64,000 nt of DNA, from contig NZ_JRKJ01000025.1 of the NCBI RefSeq assembly GCF_000770795.1, positions 62,001 to 126,000 on the forward strand. The letters are read 5' to 3'. How positions within the stretch are numbered: the stretch's first letter is position 1; each line of letters begins with the position of its first letter. A program made the position numbers and the translations under genes. This stretch comes from Lysobacter dokdonensis DS-58 (lineage in GTDB: Bacteria; Pseudomonadota; Gammaproteobacteria; Xanthomonadales; Xanthomonadaceae). This document shows positions 55,535 to 63,979 of this stretch, one piece after another. The notes beneath the pieces were generated by a model. That model did not search any database, had not been told where the DNA came from, and saw nothing but the letters and a program-made list of their open reading frames with translations.

Positions 55535-57121
55535 GTGGACGCTTTCGACTACATCATCATCGGCGCAGGTTCTGCCGGCTGCGTACTCGCCAATCGCCTG
55601 TCGGCCGATCCGAAGGTGCGCGTGCTCCTGCTCGAAGCGGGCCCACGCGACTGGCATCCCTTCATCCACATGCCCGCCGGCCTGGCCAAGCTGGTCAACC
55701 GCAAGGGCGTGAACTGGGATTACGACACCGCACCCGAAGCGCAGCTCGACGACCGCACGCTATGGTGGCCGCGCGGCAAGGTGCTCGGCGGTTCGAGTTC
55801 GATCAACGCGATGTGCTACGTCCGCGGCCATGCGCGCGATTACGACGACTGGGCTGCGCAGGGCGCGACCGGTTGGGACTGGAACAACGTGCTGCCGTTC
55901 TTCAAGCGCAGCGAAGGCAACCGGCGCGGGCGCGATTCGCTTCACGGCGAACTCGGGCCGCTCGCGGTCTCGGACCTGCGGCACACCAATCCCCTGTCGC
56001 AGGTCTTCATCGACGCGGCGGCGCAGGCCGGTTACCCGCGCAACACCGACTTCAACGGGCCGGTGCAGGAAGGCGTCGGGTTCTACCAGGTGACGCAGAA
56101 GGACGGCGCGCGGTGTTCGGCGGCGGTCGCCTACCTGCATCCGGTGCGTCATCGCAAGAACCTCGTGGTGCGCACCGGCGCGATGGTCTCGCGCATCACG
56201 TTCGTCGATGGTCGTGCGAACGGCGTGACGTGCAGCGTGAACGGCGCGCCGTTCCACTTCGAGTGCACGCGCGAAGTGCTGCTGTCGGGCGGCGCGATCA
56301 ATTCGCCGCAGCTGTTGATGCTTTCGGGCATCGGGCCGGCGGCGCAACTGGAGCGGCACGACATCAAGGTGGTGCACGACGCGAAGAACGTCGGCGAGAA
56401 CCTGCAGGACCATCTCGACATCTGCACGCTGCAGCATTCCACGCAGCCGATCACCTACGACCGCGCGAGCGACGCGAAGATCGCGTTCGACTATTTCCTG
56501 CGCGGCCATTCGGGCGCCGGAAGCAGCAACATCGCCGAAGCCGGCGGTTTCCTGCGTTCGCCGTTGGCGCCGGATGATCGCCCCGACATCCAGCTCCACT
56601 TCGTGCCCGCGATGCTCGATGATCATGGCCGCCGGCGCCTGAAAGGCGACGGCTACACACTGCACGCGTGCTTCCTGCGCCCGCGCAGCCGCGGCCGCAT
56701 CGCGCTGATGAGCCCGCGCGCGCACGACAAGCCGCGCATCGAAGCGAACTACCTCAGCGACGCGGAAGGATTCGACCTGCGCATGATGATCGAGTGCGCG
56801 AAGGCCGCGCGTGCGATCTTCAAACAGCCGGCGTTCGACGCCTACCGCGGCGCGCCGATCTTCCCCGCGCGCGACGACCTCGACGACAAGGCGCTGGAGG
56901 CCTTCGTGCGTGCGAAGGCGGAAACGGTGTACCACCCCGTCGGCACGTGCCGGATGGGCAGCGACGATGCGTCAGTGGTCGACCCGCAACTGCGCGTTCG
57001 TGGCGTCGAAGGCTTGCGCGTGGTGGATGCATCGGTGATGCCGACGCTGATCGGCGGCAATACCAATGCGCCGACGATGATGATCGCCGAACGGATCGCG
57101 GCATTGATGACGGGCGACTAG
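55535..57121 (+). CDS. GMC-family FAD oxidoreductase, choline-dehydrogenase-like
   Basis: The 528-residue protein has the FAD loop FDYIIIGAGSAGCVLANRL, both GMC signatures (PRGKVLGGSSSINAMCYVRG and LLSGGAINSPQLLMLSGIGP), the catalytic pair HPVGTCRMG and NTNAPTMMIAERIA. GMC enzymes oxidise alcohols; the substrate here is not known. I prefer the GTG at 55535, which has GAGG six bases upstream and gives the canonical start; an upstream ATG at 55472 adds 21 atypical residues and lies on the inverted repeat at 55477-55490. It ends in a CTAG shared with the convergent M48 gene. Confidence 0.9.
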   Translation: MDAFDYIIIGAGSAGCVLANRLSADPKVRVLLLEAGPRDWHPFIHMPAGLAKLVNRKGVNWDYDTAPEAQLDDRTLWWPRGKVLGGSSSINAMCYVRGHARDYDDWAAQGATGWDWNNVLPFFKRSEGNRRGRDSLHGELGPLAVSDLRHTNPLSQVFIDAAAQAGYPRNTDFNGPVQEGVGFYQVTQKDGARCSAAVAYLHPVRHRKNLVVRTGAMVSRITFVDGRANGVTCSVNGAPFHFECTREVLLSGGAINSPQLLMLSGIGPAAQLERHDIKVVHDAKNVGENLQDHLDICTLQHSTQPITYDRASDAKIAFDYFLRGHSGAGSSNIAEAGGFLRSPLAPDDRPDIQLHFVPAMLDDHGRRRLKGDGYTLHACFLRPRSRGRIALMSPRAHDKPRIEANYLSDAEGFDLRMMIECAKAARAIFKQPAFDAYRGAPIFPARDDLDDKALEAFVRAKAETVYHPVGTCRMGSDDASVVDPQLRVRGVEGLRVVDASVMPTLIGGNTNAPTMMIAERIAALMTGD

Positions 57122-59028
57122 GCCCGTTCGAGCATCGGCGGCAACGGGCAGTGCAGGCACGCGCAGATCGTGCGCAGCAGCTCGGCTTCGCCCACGGTGA
57201 CCTGGTTGTCGTGGCCGATCGTCGCGACCAGGCCTTCGACCACCGCCTGCTTCGCCAGCGGATCGAGCGCATCGAGCGGCGCCCACGCGGCATCGAGCGC
57301 CAACGCCCCTTCCCTGCGCGGCAGGTAGGGCAACGCGTCGTTCGGCAATACGCGCTGGATGCCGTGCAGGTAGGCGGCACGTGCGTTGGATTCGCTTTCG
57401 TGCCCACTCTGCGCGACGACGCACAGCATCGTGGCGATCTCGCTGCGCACGCCATTGAGCTTCGTGCGCCCGAAGCGTGCGTGGCGCGAGGGATCGAGCG
57501 ATTCGCGCACCTGCACCTGCAACAGGCGGCCCAGGCAGAATTCGAAGAGCGACACGCGACCGTCGGCGTGGACGACCGCATCGCTGGTATCGAGGAACAC
57601 GTCGAGCTCGGGGCGCGGACGCAGGCGCAACGCCGGGAACGCAATGGACGCCAGCGGCAGGCGCAACGCCGCATGCAACTTCGCGAGGTGTTGCTCGCGC
57701 AGCTGCGTGGCTTCCTCGGCCATCGCCATGCCCAGGCGTGCGGCGATCTCCTCGCGTTGCAGCGCGCGCACGCGCTTGTCGTCGTCGAGCAGCAGGCCGA
57801 GCAGCAGCGGCATCACGCTCTCGCGCTGGCCTGCGAGCGTGCGCACGGCGGCGGGGATCGTCTCGACGATCGCGTCGGCGCGTTTGTAGTCGTCCGGCGA
57901 GGGCTGCGCCACCTGCGCGACGACCAGCGGCGGCGTGACCGCGAGCTGTGCGTCCTCCGGTGGCAACGTCGCGGTGCGGCCCGCAACAAGGCCGAGGTGC
58001 GCGTCTTCTTCCAATCCGTTCGGCGGGACTTCGATCCACTTCTTCGCCAGCGCGCGCATCTGCGCTTCCGTGAACTGCGGTTCGAGTTCCTGGATGCGTT
58101 CGACCAGCGGCGGATGCGTGGCGAACAAGCCGTGGAAGCCCACCCCGTCGCCGAACAGCATGTGGCTGACTTCCTCGGCGTTGTTGCGTTCGTTCAAGCG
58201 CGAGCCTTCGTCGAGCCCGCCGATTTTCTTCAGCGCGCCCGCAAGGCCCGTGGTCTGCCGCGTGAACTGCACCGCCGACGCATCCGCCAACCGTTCGCGC
58301 TGGCGGCTCACGCCGGCCTTGATCATGCGGCCGAAGAACAGGCCGACGTAGCCGATCACCATCGCGACGAGCGCGGCGACGAGGATCGCACCCGCGCCCT
58401 TGTTGCGCCCGCCGAACCGCCCGTGCTCGAGGATCTTCCGTCCGATCAGCCCGATCATCAGGATGCCGAACAACACGCCCATCAGCCGGATGTTGAGGCG
58501 CATGTCGCCATTGAGCACGTGGCTGAATTCGTGCGCGATCACGCCCTGCAATTCGTCGCGGTTCAATCGGTCGAGCGCGCCGCGCGTCACCGCGATGACC
58601 GCATCGGATGGCGAGTAGCCGGCGGCGAATGCATTGATCGCCGCTTCGTGTTCGAGCACGTAGATCTTCGGCACCGGCACGCCGGAGGCGATCGCGATTT
58701 CCTCGACGACGTTGCGCAACCGGCGCAGGTTGAAATCCGTGGTGTCGGCCGCGATCGGCACGCCGCCCATCTGCAACGCGACCGTTTCCCCGCCGCCGCG
58801 CAAGGACGCAACGCGATACAGCGAACCCAGCCCGATCACGCCGAGGGTGAGCACCGAGCACACGAACAGCAACGGCGCGGCGCTGCCCTCGTCGCTCCCG
58901 CCGACGCCCCATGCGACCCACGCGGCGAAGTCCACCGCGCACACGATGCCGATCACCGCGAGCGCGAACAGCAGCACGAGGCGCGACGAATTCCGCCGCG
59001 CCTGTGCCTGGCGTTCGAAGAAGTTCAT
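57118..59028 (-). CDS. M48 family membrane metalloprotease, HtpX-like with long C-terminus
   Basis: The 636-residue protein has two N-terminal helices, the zinc site HEFSH (residues 166-170) with HEFSHVLNGDM, two more helices after it, and the third zinc ligand region RLADASAVQF. HtpX-like proteases degrade misfolded inner-membrane proteins. The C-terminal 270 or so residues (after about 360) are not HtpX-like and look like a helical soluble domain. It follows lemA by 18 bases; lemA and M48 peptidase genes are a common pair. The start at 59028 gives MNFFERQAQARR. Confidence 0.9.
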   Translation of the reverse strand: MNFFERQAQARRNSSRLVLLFALAVIGIVCAVDFAAWVAWGVGGSDEGSAAPLLFVCSVLTLGVIGLGSLYRVASLRGGGETVALQMGGVPIAADTTDFNLRRLRNVVEEIAIASGVPVPKIYVLEHEAAINAFAAGYSPSDAVIAVTRGALDRLNRDELQGVIAHEFSHVLNGDMRLNIRLMGVLFGILMIGLIGRKILEHGRFGGRNKGAGAILVAALVAMVIGYVGLFFGRMIKAGVSRQRERLADASAVQFTRQTTGLAGALKKIGGLDEGSRLNERNNAEEVSHMLFGDGVGFHGLFATHPPLVERIQELEPQFTEAQMRALAKKWIEVPPNGLEEDAHLGLVAGRTATLPPEDAQLAVTPPLVVAQVAQPSPDDYKRADAIVETIPAAVRTLAGQRESVMPLLLGLLLDDDKRVRALQREEIAARLGMAMAEEATQLREQHLAKLHAALRLPLASIAFPALRLRPRPELDVFLDTSDAVVHADGRVSLFEFCLGRLLQVQVRESLDPSRHARFGRTKLNGVRSEIATMLCVVAQSGHESESNARAAYLHGIQRVLPNDALPYLPRREGALALDAAWAPLDALDPLAKQAVVEGLVATIGHDNQVTVGEAELLRTICACLHCPLPPMLERA

Positions 59029-59046
59029 GCAGCGCGTCGCGTCAGG

Positions 59047-59643
59047 TCAGAACTGCACCTTCGGCGCGGCGCGCACCTGCGCCTGGTCCGCGGCCGGGAT
59101 TTCGAGCAATGCCGCCGGCTGGAAATTGAACATGCCGGCGAAGATCGAGGACGGGAACACTTCGCGCTTGTTGTTGTAGGACATCACCGAGTCGTTGAAC
59201 GCCTGCCGCGCGAAGGCAACCTTGTTCTCCGTCGAGGTGAGCTCCTCGGTGAGCTGCATCATGTTCTGGTTGGCCTTGAGGTCCGGATAGGCCTCCGCCA
59301 CCGCCATCAACCGGCCGAGCGCGCCATTGAGGACGCCCTGCGAGTTCGCCAGTTCGGCCATCGCGGCCGGGTCCCCGGGGCTGGCCTTGGCGGCCTGCAG
59401 GCCGTTCATCGCGGCGCCGCGGGCGGCGATCACGGCCTCGAGCGTCCCGCGCTCATGGGACAGGTAACCCTTCACGGTCTCCACGAGGTTCGGGATCAGG
59501 TCGAAGCGGCGCTGGAGCTGCACGTCGATCTGCGCAAAGGCATTCTTGAATGCGTTCCGGGCGACCACCAATCCGTTGAAAATCCCGACTCCCCACATCC
59601 CCAGCACGACCAGAATTGCGAGCAGGATCAGCAAAATCCACAT
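59047..59643 (-). CDS. lemA: LemA family protein
   Basis: The 198-residue protein has an N-terminal membrane helix (WILLILLAILVVLGMWGVGI) followed by the LemA helical bundle: YNGLVVARN-like FNGLVVARNAFKNAFAQIDV, QLQRRFDLIPNLVETVKGY, and NDSVMSYNNKREVFPSSIFA, FNFQPAALLEI. LemA proteins are anchored in the membrane with an outward helical domain; the function is unclear. It pairs with the M48 gene. GGGGAAG is just upstream of the ATG at 59643; a GTG one codon earlier is possible. Confidence 0.93.
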   Translation of the reverse strand: MWILLILLAILVVLGMWGVGIFNGLVVARNAFKNAFAQIDVQLQRRFDLIPNLVETVKGYLSHERGTLEAVIAARGAAMNGLQAAKASPGDPAAMAELANSQGVLNGALGRLMAVAEAYPDLKANQNMMQLTEELTSTENKVAFARQAFNDSVMSYNNKREVFPSSIFAGMFNFQPAALLEIPAADQAQVRAAPKVQF

Positions 59644-59682
59644 CACTCTTCCCCTTGTTCATGCAAAGTGCGGAACTGGCGC

Positions 59683-59688
59683 TATAGT
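59683..59688 (+). promoter_or_regulatory. Probable -10 element of the serine hydrolase gene
   Basis: TATAGT lies 39 bases before the ATG and is followed by CGG, as at TonB receptor 3. No strong -35 is seen at standard spacing. Confidence 0.4.
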
Positions 59689-59727
59689 CGGCCCAGCAAT
59701 TCGCAGCATACGCAGGGGGCTAGCCCG

Positions 59728-61113
59728 ATGAAAGGCGCCGTCAATCGGGTTTCAGCACACAAGGCATGGCGGGCCACGCTGGTCGGCCTGCTCCTTCCCC
59801 TCGCCGTCGGTTCCGCCGCGCAGACCCCCGGGGCCGACGCTCCGCTGGCGGCTGCCGCTTCGGCCCCCGCCGTCCTTCCCGTGCAAGTCGCCGCCGTCGG
59901 CGTGCAGCGCACGTCGGTCCTGAATCCCAATCCGTTGCCCGTCGCGCAAGGCTTCGACGTGCGCCGGTTCGAGGACATGGCGCAGCAGCTTGTCGCCGAC
60001 CAGCGCGTGCCCGGCATGGCGATGGCCATCGTGCAGGGCGGGCGCATCGTGTCGATGCGCGGTTACGGCATCACGGACACGAAGGCCGCCGAGCCGATCG
60101 ATTCGCACACTGTCTTCCGCCTGGCCTCGTTGTCCAAGTCCTTCGCCGGCACGATGACCGGGCTGCTCGTCAACGACGGCGTCATCCGCTGGGACAGCCG
60201 CGTCAACGACTACCTGCCCGACTTCCACCTGCAGAACGAGTACGCCACGCAGCGCCTTACCGTCGCGGACGTCCTCAGCCATCGCGTCGGCCTGGTGCAC
60301 AACACCTACGACCGCGACCTCGAAGGCAACCTCGATTACCGCGCGCTCACGCAGAAGCTCGCCTACGCGCCGACGGCGTGCCTGCCCGGCGATTGCTACG
60401 GTTACCAGAACGTCGCCTTCAGCCTGATCGGCGATGTGGTGTTCGCCGCCACCGGCACCTTCTATCAGCAGGAAGTCGAGCGCCGCATCCTCAAGCCGCT
60501 CGGCATGAACGATGCGAGCCTCGGCCTCGAAGGCATCGAAGCCAGTCCACGCTGGGCCAAGCCGCACGTGCGCGGCCGCGGCGGCTGGGTGTCGCTGACG
60601 CCGAAGCCGACGTACTACCGCGTCGCGCCCGCCGCCGGCGTCAACGCCAGCATCTCGGACATGGCGCAATGGATCCTCGCGCACGGCGGGCATCGCCCCG
60701 ACGTGTTGCCGGCGCCGTTGCTCGCAACGCTGCATGCGCCGCTCGTCGCCACGCCGGGCGAGATGCGCGGCTCGTGGCGCCGCCAGCGCCTGTCGTCGGC
60801 CAGCTACGCGATCGGTTGGCGCGTGTACGACTACGCCGGCCACCAGGTCGTCTTCCACGCCGGTGCGGTGCAGGGCTACCGCGGGATGATGGCGATGCTG
60901 CCCGAGCGCGACTTGGGCGTCGTCATTCTCTGGAACAGCGAGAGCTCGCTGCCCTCGGGCCTGCTGCCGACGATCCTCGACAGCGCGGTCGGTTTGCCGG
61001 CGCAACGCTGGCTCGATGTCGCGCCGTTCGACGAAGGCCTGTACGCGAAGAGCCAGGAAGCGACCGACGAAGCAGGCGCCGACGCGTCGACGGCCACCGC
61101 CGCGCCCAAATAA
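59728..61113 (+). CDS. Secreted serine hydrolase, class C beta-lactamase-like
   Basis: The 461-residue product has a signal peptide (ATLVGLLLPLAVGSAAQ) and a beta-lactamase-type fold: SLSK (134-137) with the nucleophile Ser, YQN (226-228) and an HAG motif (VFHAGAVQGYRG) in place of KTG. This is typical of class C-like serine hydrolases and esterases such as EstB. True beta-lactamase activity cannot be assigned because KTG is changed. An Ala/Pro-rich linker precedes the domain. The long upstream open frame is shadow. Confidence 0.9.
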   Translation: MKGAVNRVSAHKAWRATLVGLLLPLAVGSAAQTPGADAPLAAAASAPAVLPVQVAAVGVQRTSVLNPNPLPVAQGFDVRRFEDMAQQLVADQRVPGMAMAIVQGGRIVSMRGYGITDTKAAEPIDSHTVFRLASLSKSFAGTMTGLLVNDGVIRWDSRVNDYLPDFHLQNEYATQRLTVADVLSHRVGLVHNTYDRDLEGNLDYRALTQKLAYAPTACLPGDCYGYQNVAFSLIGDVVFAATGTFYQQEVERRILKPLGMNDASLGLEGIEASPRWAKPHVRGRGGWVSLTPKPTYYRVAPAAGVNASISDMAQWILAHGGHRPDVLPAPLLATLHAPLVATPGEMRGSWRRQRLSSASYAIGWRVYDYAGHQVVFHAGAVQGYRGMMAMLPERDLGVVILWNSESSLPSGLLPTILDSAVGLPAQRWLDVAPFDEGLYAKSQEATDEAGADASTATAAPK

Positions 61114-61147
61114 AAAACCCCACCCCGCCTGGGCACGCGGGATGGGG
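61112..61147 (-). terminator. Terminator after the histone H1-like gene
   Basis: On the minus strand the arms CCCCATCCCGC and GCGGGGTGGGG pair imperfectly (one mismatch) and are followed by UUUUUUAUUU (plus-strand A tract 61112-61117). The plus strand has no U tract after the hairpin. It overlaps the serine hydrolase stop. Confidence 0.8.
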
Positions 61148-61170
61148 CTCGATTACGGCTTCGGGGTTTA

Positions 61171-61623
61171 TTACATCATCGGCATGACGGGCGCCGGCAT
61201 GTTCACCGGGGCCGACTTGCGCGAGGACTTGCGCGCCTTCTTCGCAGCAGGCTTCTTGGCGGCCTTCTTGGCAGCGCGCTTCTTGGTGGCCTTCTTCGTG
61301 GCCTTCTTGGCACCGGCCTTGCGGGCGGTCTTCTTGGCAGCCTTGCGGACGCCCTTCTTCGCGGTCGCCTTGCGGGCCGTCTTCTTGGCAGCCTTGCGGA
61401 CGCCCTTCTTGGCAGCGGACTTGCGGGCCGTCTTCTTCGCGGCCTTGCGCACGCCCTTCTTGGCGGCGGCCTTGCGGACAGTCTTCTTCGCAGCCTTCTT
61501 GGCGGTCTTCTTCGCAGCCTTCTTGGCGCCAGCCTTGCGGGCCGTCTTCTTGGCGGCCGACTTGCGGGCGGTCTTCTTCGTCGCCTTCTTGGCGGACTTC
61601 TTCGCAGCTTTCTTCATGGCCAT
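61171..61623 (-). CDS. Histone H1-like lysine/alanine-rich DNA-binding protein
   Basis: The 150-residue protein is almost all Lys, Ala, Arg and Thr (motifs such as AAKKTARKSAAKK, KKGVRKAAKK), resembling the C-terminal domain of histone H1 and bacterial HctB/AlgP-like proteins. It should bind DNA through charge. The C-terminus NMPAPVMPMM is not basic. GAGGAG lies seven bases before the ATG at 61623, which fixes the start. Three tandem 17-residue repeats (residues 55-105) are encoded by 51-bp DNA repeats. It is closed by the terminator at 61112-61147. Confidence 0.85.
   Translation of the reverse strand: MAMKKAAKKSAKKATKKTARKSAAKKTARKAGAKKAAKKTAKKAAKKTVRKAAAKKGVRKAAKKTARKSAAKKGVRKAAKKTARKATAKKGVRKAAKKTARKAGAKKATKKATKKRAAKKAAKKPAAKKARKSSRKSAPVNMPAPVMPMM
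61309..61461 (-). repeat. Three tandem 51-bp repeats in the histone H1-like gene
   Basis: Residues 55-71, 72-88 and 89-105 share the period of KKGVRKAAKKTARK plus three variable residues. Repeats of this kind expand and contract by slippage or recombination, so copy number may vary between strains. Confidence 0.8.
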
Positions 61624-61772
61624 GGGATGGCTCCTCGTCAGTGGACTTGCTTGGCTTTGGAACTGTGCCCAGTTCGAAGCGACGTCGCGGGAGTCGGACC
61701 CGCGACCAACCGCCGACGCGCATCGCGCGCCGGGACGGATTCTGCATGCCGGCGCACCACGTGCGCGGCAAT

Positions 61773-61803
61773 AAAAAACCCGCGGCGCAGGGCGTCGCGG
61801 GTT
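61773..61803 (-). terminator. Intrinsic terminator upstream of the histone H1-like gene
   Basis: Minus-strand stem AACCCGCG / CGCGGGTT, perfect 8 bp, with an 11-base loop, followed by UUUUUUAUU (plus-strand 61773-61778). It lies 150 bases before the histone-like start codon, on the same strand. Confidence 0.8.
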
Positions 61804-61943
61804 CCTTGGAAAGATGTCGACTGCGATTTCGCGAGGGAAACGACTCCTGCGTCCACCGTGTTGTCGATCCGGGCGGAGGTGCGTTTTGTTTCGCGTGTTG
61901 TCGTTTTGTCGTGACTCACTCGTTACCGCAGGGTGGCTGCTTG
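61779..61943 (-). ncRNA. Candidate small RNA or attenuated leader of the histone H1-like gene
   Basis: A promoter at 61950-61978 would start a transcript near 61943, and a strong terminator ends it at 61773-61803, giving about 170 bases. The 5' end can fold a CCGCA/TGCGG stem; the middle is A- and C-rich and single-stranded, with a CACCTCCG segment able to pair with Shine-Dalgarno sequences. No known family was recognised. It may be a free small RNA or a leader with premature termination before the histone-like gene. Confidence 0.45.
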
Positions 61944-61949
61944 CGGCGA

Positions 61950-61978
61950 AACCTAATCACGGTTTTTTCCTGTGTCAA
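61950..61978 (-). promoter_or_regulatory. Strong minus-strand promoter upstream of the histone H1-like gene
   Basis: TTGACA (61978-61973), exactly 17 bases, TAGGTT (61955-61950). This is among the best promoters in the window. Confidence 0.7.
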
Positions 61979-62220
61979 CAACCCCCTACGATTTTTTTGC
62001 TGGCTCTCCGGGGTGGGCGTGCTTGGCGGGGAGGTGGGCGCGGGCCGTCCGCGGTGTCCCGAACGGCGCATCGATCAACGCCGCGCGCACGCCACTGTTG
62101 CAAAAAATAACTTGTTTTAAGCACTGGACGAAAAACACGCGGTGTGTTTGCGACGTGCGCGCATGTCGCGACGACAACCGATTCGATCCATGCCGGAGGG
62201 GGCGATGCGTGCCTTGCGAG

Positions 62221-62292
62221 CGGTCGAAAAAAGTTTTCGCGATGGCGCATCGCAACACCCGATTTGCGCCCAACTGCGCAAACCTTCGACCG
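62221..62292. other. Possible three-way-junction RNA or palindromic DNA element
   Basis: An outer stem CGGTCGAA (62221-62228) / TTCGACCG (62285-62292) encloses two hairpins: GCGAT-GGCGC-ATCGC (near 62239-62253) and TTTGCGC-CCAACT-GCGCAAA (62263-62282). An alternative short hairpin CGAAAA-AAG-TTTTCG (62225-62239) competes with the outer stem. It lies about 80 bases downstream of gcvH on the minus strand. Confidence 0.45.
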
Positions 62293-62300
62293 TCCATCGG

Positions 62301-62331
62301 AAACGAATCCGGCCGCGCGAGGCGGCCGGAT
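62301..62331 (-). terminator. Hairpin terminator after gcvH
   Basis: Minus-strand stem ATCCGGCCGC / GCGGCCGGAT, perfect 10 bp with a five-base loop, followed by TTCGTTT. The U tract is broken, so termination may be partial. It lies about 40 bases after the gcvH stop. Confidence 0.65.
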
Positions 62332-62372
62332 GCAGGTGCCGCGACATGCGCGGCGACACGAACGCGATCGCG

Positions 62373-62768
62373 TCAGTGATCTTCTTCCTCGAGCAGTTCG
62401 GCGTAGTCGTCCGGGCCCAGGAGTTCGTTGAGCTGCTCGGGTTCCTCGGCTTCGACGACGAAGATCCAGCCGTCGCCGTACGCGTCTTCGTTGATCGTTT
62501 CCGGCTTGTCCGCCAACGCGGCGTTCACTTCGACGACCTTGCCCGTGACGGGCGAGTACACGTCGGAGGCCGCCTTGACCGACTCGACGACCGCCACTGC
62601 GTTGCCCGCTTCGACGCGGTCGCCGACGTTCGGAAGTTCGACGTACACCAGGTCGCCGAGCAGGCCCTGCGCATGGTCGGAAATCCCGATGGTGACCTTG
62701 CCGTCGCCTTCGACGCGCGCCCATTCGTGGGACTTCATGAACTTCAGGTCGCCGGGGATCTCGTTCAT
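62373..62768 (-). CDS. gcvH: Glycine cleavage system H protein
   Basis: GcvH carries the lipoyl arm that shuttles the methylamine intermediate between P, T and L proteins. The 131-residue product has the lipoylation motif [14 protein letters not shown] with Lys65 and the typical [12 protein letters not shown] and [14 protein letters not shown]. The C-terminus is acidic. It follows gcvT with a 101-base gap that has its own promoter-like hexamers, so expression may be partly separate. gcvP is not in the window. Confidence 0.96.
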   Translation of the reverse strand: MNEIPGDLKFMKSHEWARVEGDGKVTIGISDHAQGLLGDLVYVELPNVGDRVEAGNAVAVVESVKAASDVYSPVTGKVVEVNAALADKPETINEDAYGDGWIFVVEAEEPEQLNELLGPDDYAELLEEEDH

Positions 62769-62811
62769 CGTGTTGCTCCGTGCTGCGTCGTCGTGGGGAG
62801 GGGTGGGCCGT

Positions 62812-62842
62812 AGTGTAACGAAGGCGGGCGGCACGGGATCAA
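62812..62842 (-). promoter_or_regulatory. Possible internal promoter of gcvH
   Basis: TTGATC (62842-62837) and TACACT (62817-62812) are 19 bases apart on the minus strand, in the gap between gcvT and gcvH. Confidence 0.4.
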
Positions 62843-62869
62843 GCCGTGCGCCGCGCCATTCGTCGCATT

Positions 62870-63979
62870 TCAGATGCCGGGTTGCGCCTTGCCTTCGCGC
62901 ACGAAGGGGAACTTGACCACGCGCACGGGGACCTCGCGCCCGCGGATGTCCACGCGCACCTGCGCGTCGGCGGACAGCTCGCCGGCCGGCACGCGCGCGA
63001 AGGCGATGGCCTTGCCGAGCGTGGGCGAGAACGTGCCCGACAGGATCTCGCCCTCGCCGTTGGGCGTGAGCACCTTCTGCCCGTGGCGCAGCACGCCCTT
63101 CTCGTCCATCACCAGGCCGATCATCTGGCGCGGCACGCCGGACGACTTCTGCGCTTCGAGCGCGGCGCGTCCGGTGAAGTCGCGGCCTTCGTCGAGCGCG
63201 ACCGTCCATGCCAGGCCCGCCTCGAACGGCGTGACTGTGTCGTCCATGTCCTGGCCGTAAAGATTCATGCCGGCTTCCAGGCGCAGCGTGTCGCGCGCGC
63301 CGAGGCCGGCGGGTTTGACGCCCGCGGCGAGCAACGCATTCCAGAACGCGACGGCCTGCGCTTCGGGCACGAGGATCTCGTACCCGTCCTCGCCGGTGTA
63401 ACCGGTGCGCGCGACGAACAGCGGTACGCCGTCCTTCGACATCGCGTCCGCGGCGGCGAAACGCGTGAGCTTGCCGACCTTCTCCACCGATGCGGCGTCG
63501 AGCAGCGAGGCGACGCGTTCGCGCGCCGTCGGGCCCTGCACGGCGACCATGCCGAACTCCGGACGCTCGGCGACGTCGACGCCGAACGCGCCGGCCGCGG
63601 CGTTGATCCACTGCAGGTCCTTCTCGCGCGTGGCCGCGTTGACGACGAGGCGATAGAAGCCCTCGCCCATGTAATAGACGATCAGATCGTCGACCACCCC
63701 GCCCTGCGGGTTGAGCATCGCGGTGTACAGCGCCTTGCCCGGCGCCTTGAGCTTGTCGACCGAGTTGGCGACGAGGTTGCGCAGGAAGTCGCGCACGCGC
63801 TCGCCGCGCAGGTCGACCACCGTCATGTGCGAGACATCGAACATGCCCGCGTCGCTGCGCACCAGGTGGTGCTCGTCGACCTGCGAGCCATAGTGCAGCG
63901 GCATGTCCCATCCGCCGAAGTCGACCATCTTCGCGCCGAGCGAACGGTGGGTGTCGTTGAGGATCGTCTTCTGCGTCAT
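62870..63979 (-). CDS. gcvT: Aminomethyltransferase (glycine cleavage T protein)
   Basis: GcvT moves the methylene group to tetrahydrofolate and releases ammonia. The 369-residue product begins [20 protein letters not shown] and has [34 protein letters not shown], the folate region [32 protein letters not shown] and the C-terminal barrel. The ATG is at 63979, 21 bases from the right edge; its promoter and any glycine riboswitch would lie outside the window. Confidence 0.97.
   Translation of the reverse strand: MTQKTILNDTHRSLGAKMVDFGGWDMPLHYGSQVDEHHLVRSDAGMFDVSHMTVVDLRGERVRDFLRNLVANSVDKLKAPGKALYTAMLNPQGGVVDDLIVYYMGEGFYRLVVNAATREKDLQWINAAAGAFGVDVAERPEFGMVAVQGPTARERVASLLDAASVEKVGKLTRFAAADAMSKDGVPLFVARTGYTGEDGYEILVPEAQAVAFWNALLAAGVKPAGLGARDTLRLEAGMNLYGQDMDDTVTPFEAGLAWTVALDEGRDFTGRAALEAQKSSGVPRQMIGLVMDEKGVLRHGQKVLTPNGEGEILSGTFSPTLGKAIAFARVPAGELSADAQVRVDIRGREVPVRVVKFPFVREGKAQPGI

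Larger units (their letters stand above)
61624..62372. other. 749-base intergenic region without a convincing gene
   Basis: It lies between the histone-like gene and gcvH. It holds a minus-strand promoter, hairpin and terminator (see the small RNA candidate), a three-way-junction-like element and the hairpin that ends gcvH. Open frames here are either shadow-like or contain the terminator hairpin inside the frame, so I do not call a protein. Confidence 0.6.

Noticed and set aside
61690-61720. A T-arm-like segment (GCGGGTCCGACTCCCGC on the minus strand)
   Set aside because: Looks like a tRNA T-arm but position 55 is C, and no matching acceptor, D-arm or anticodon arm is found around it.
61638-61919. 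A minus-strand open frame of 93 codons upstream of the histone H1-like gene
   Set aside because: It starts with GTG without a ribosome-binding site and its codons run straight through the strong terminator hairpin at 61773-61803, so a noncoding RNA is more likely.
62221-62331. Glycine riboswitch in the structured region near gcvH
   Set aside because: The region is downstream of gcvH-gcvT on their strand, and the glycine aptamer core sequences were not recognised; a riboswitch would be upstream of gcvT, outside the window.
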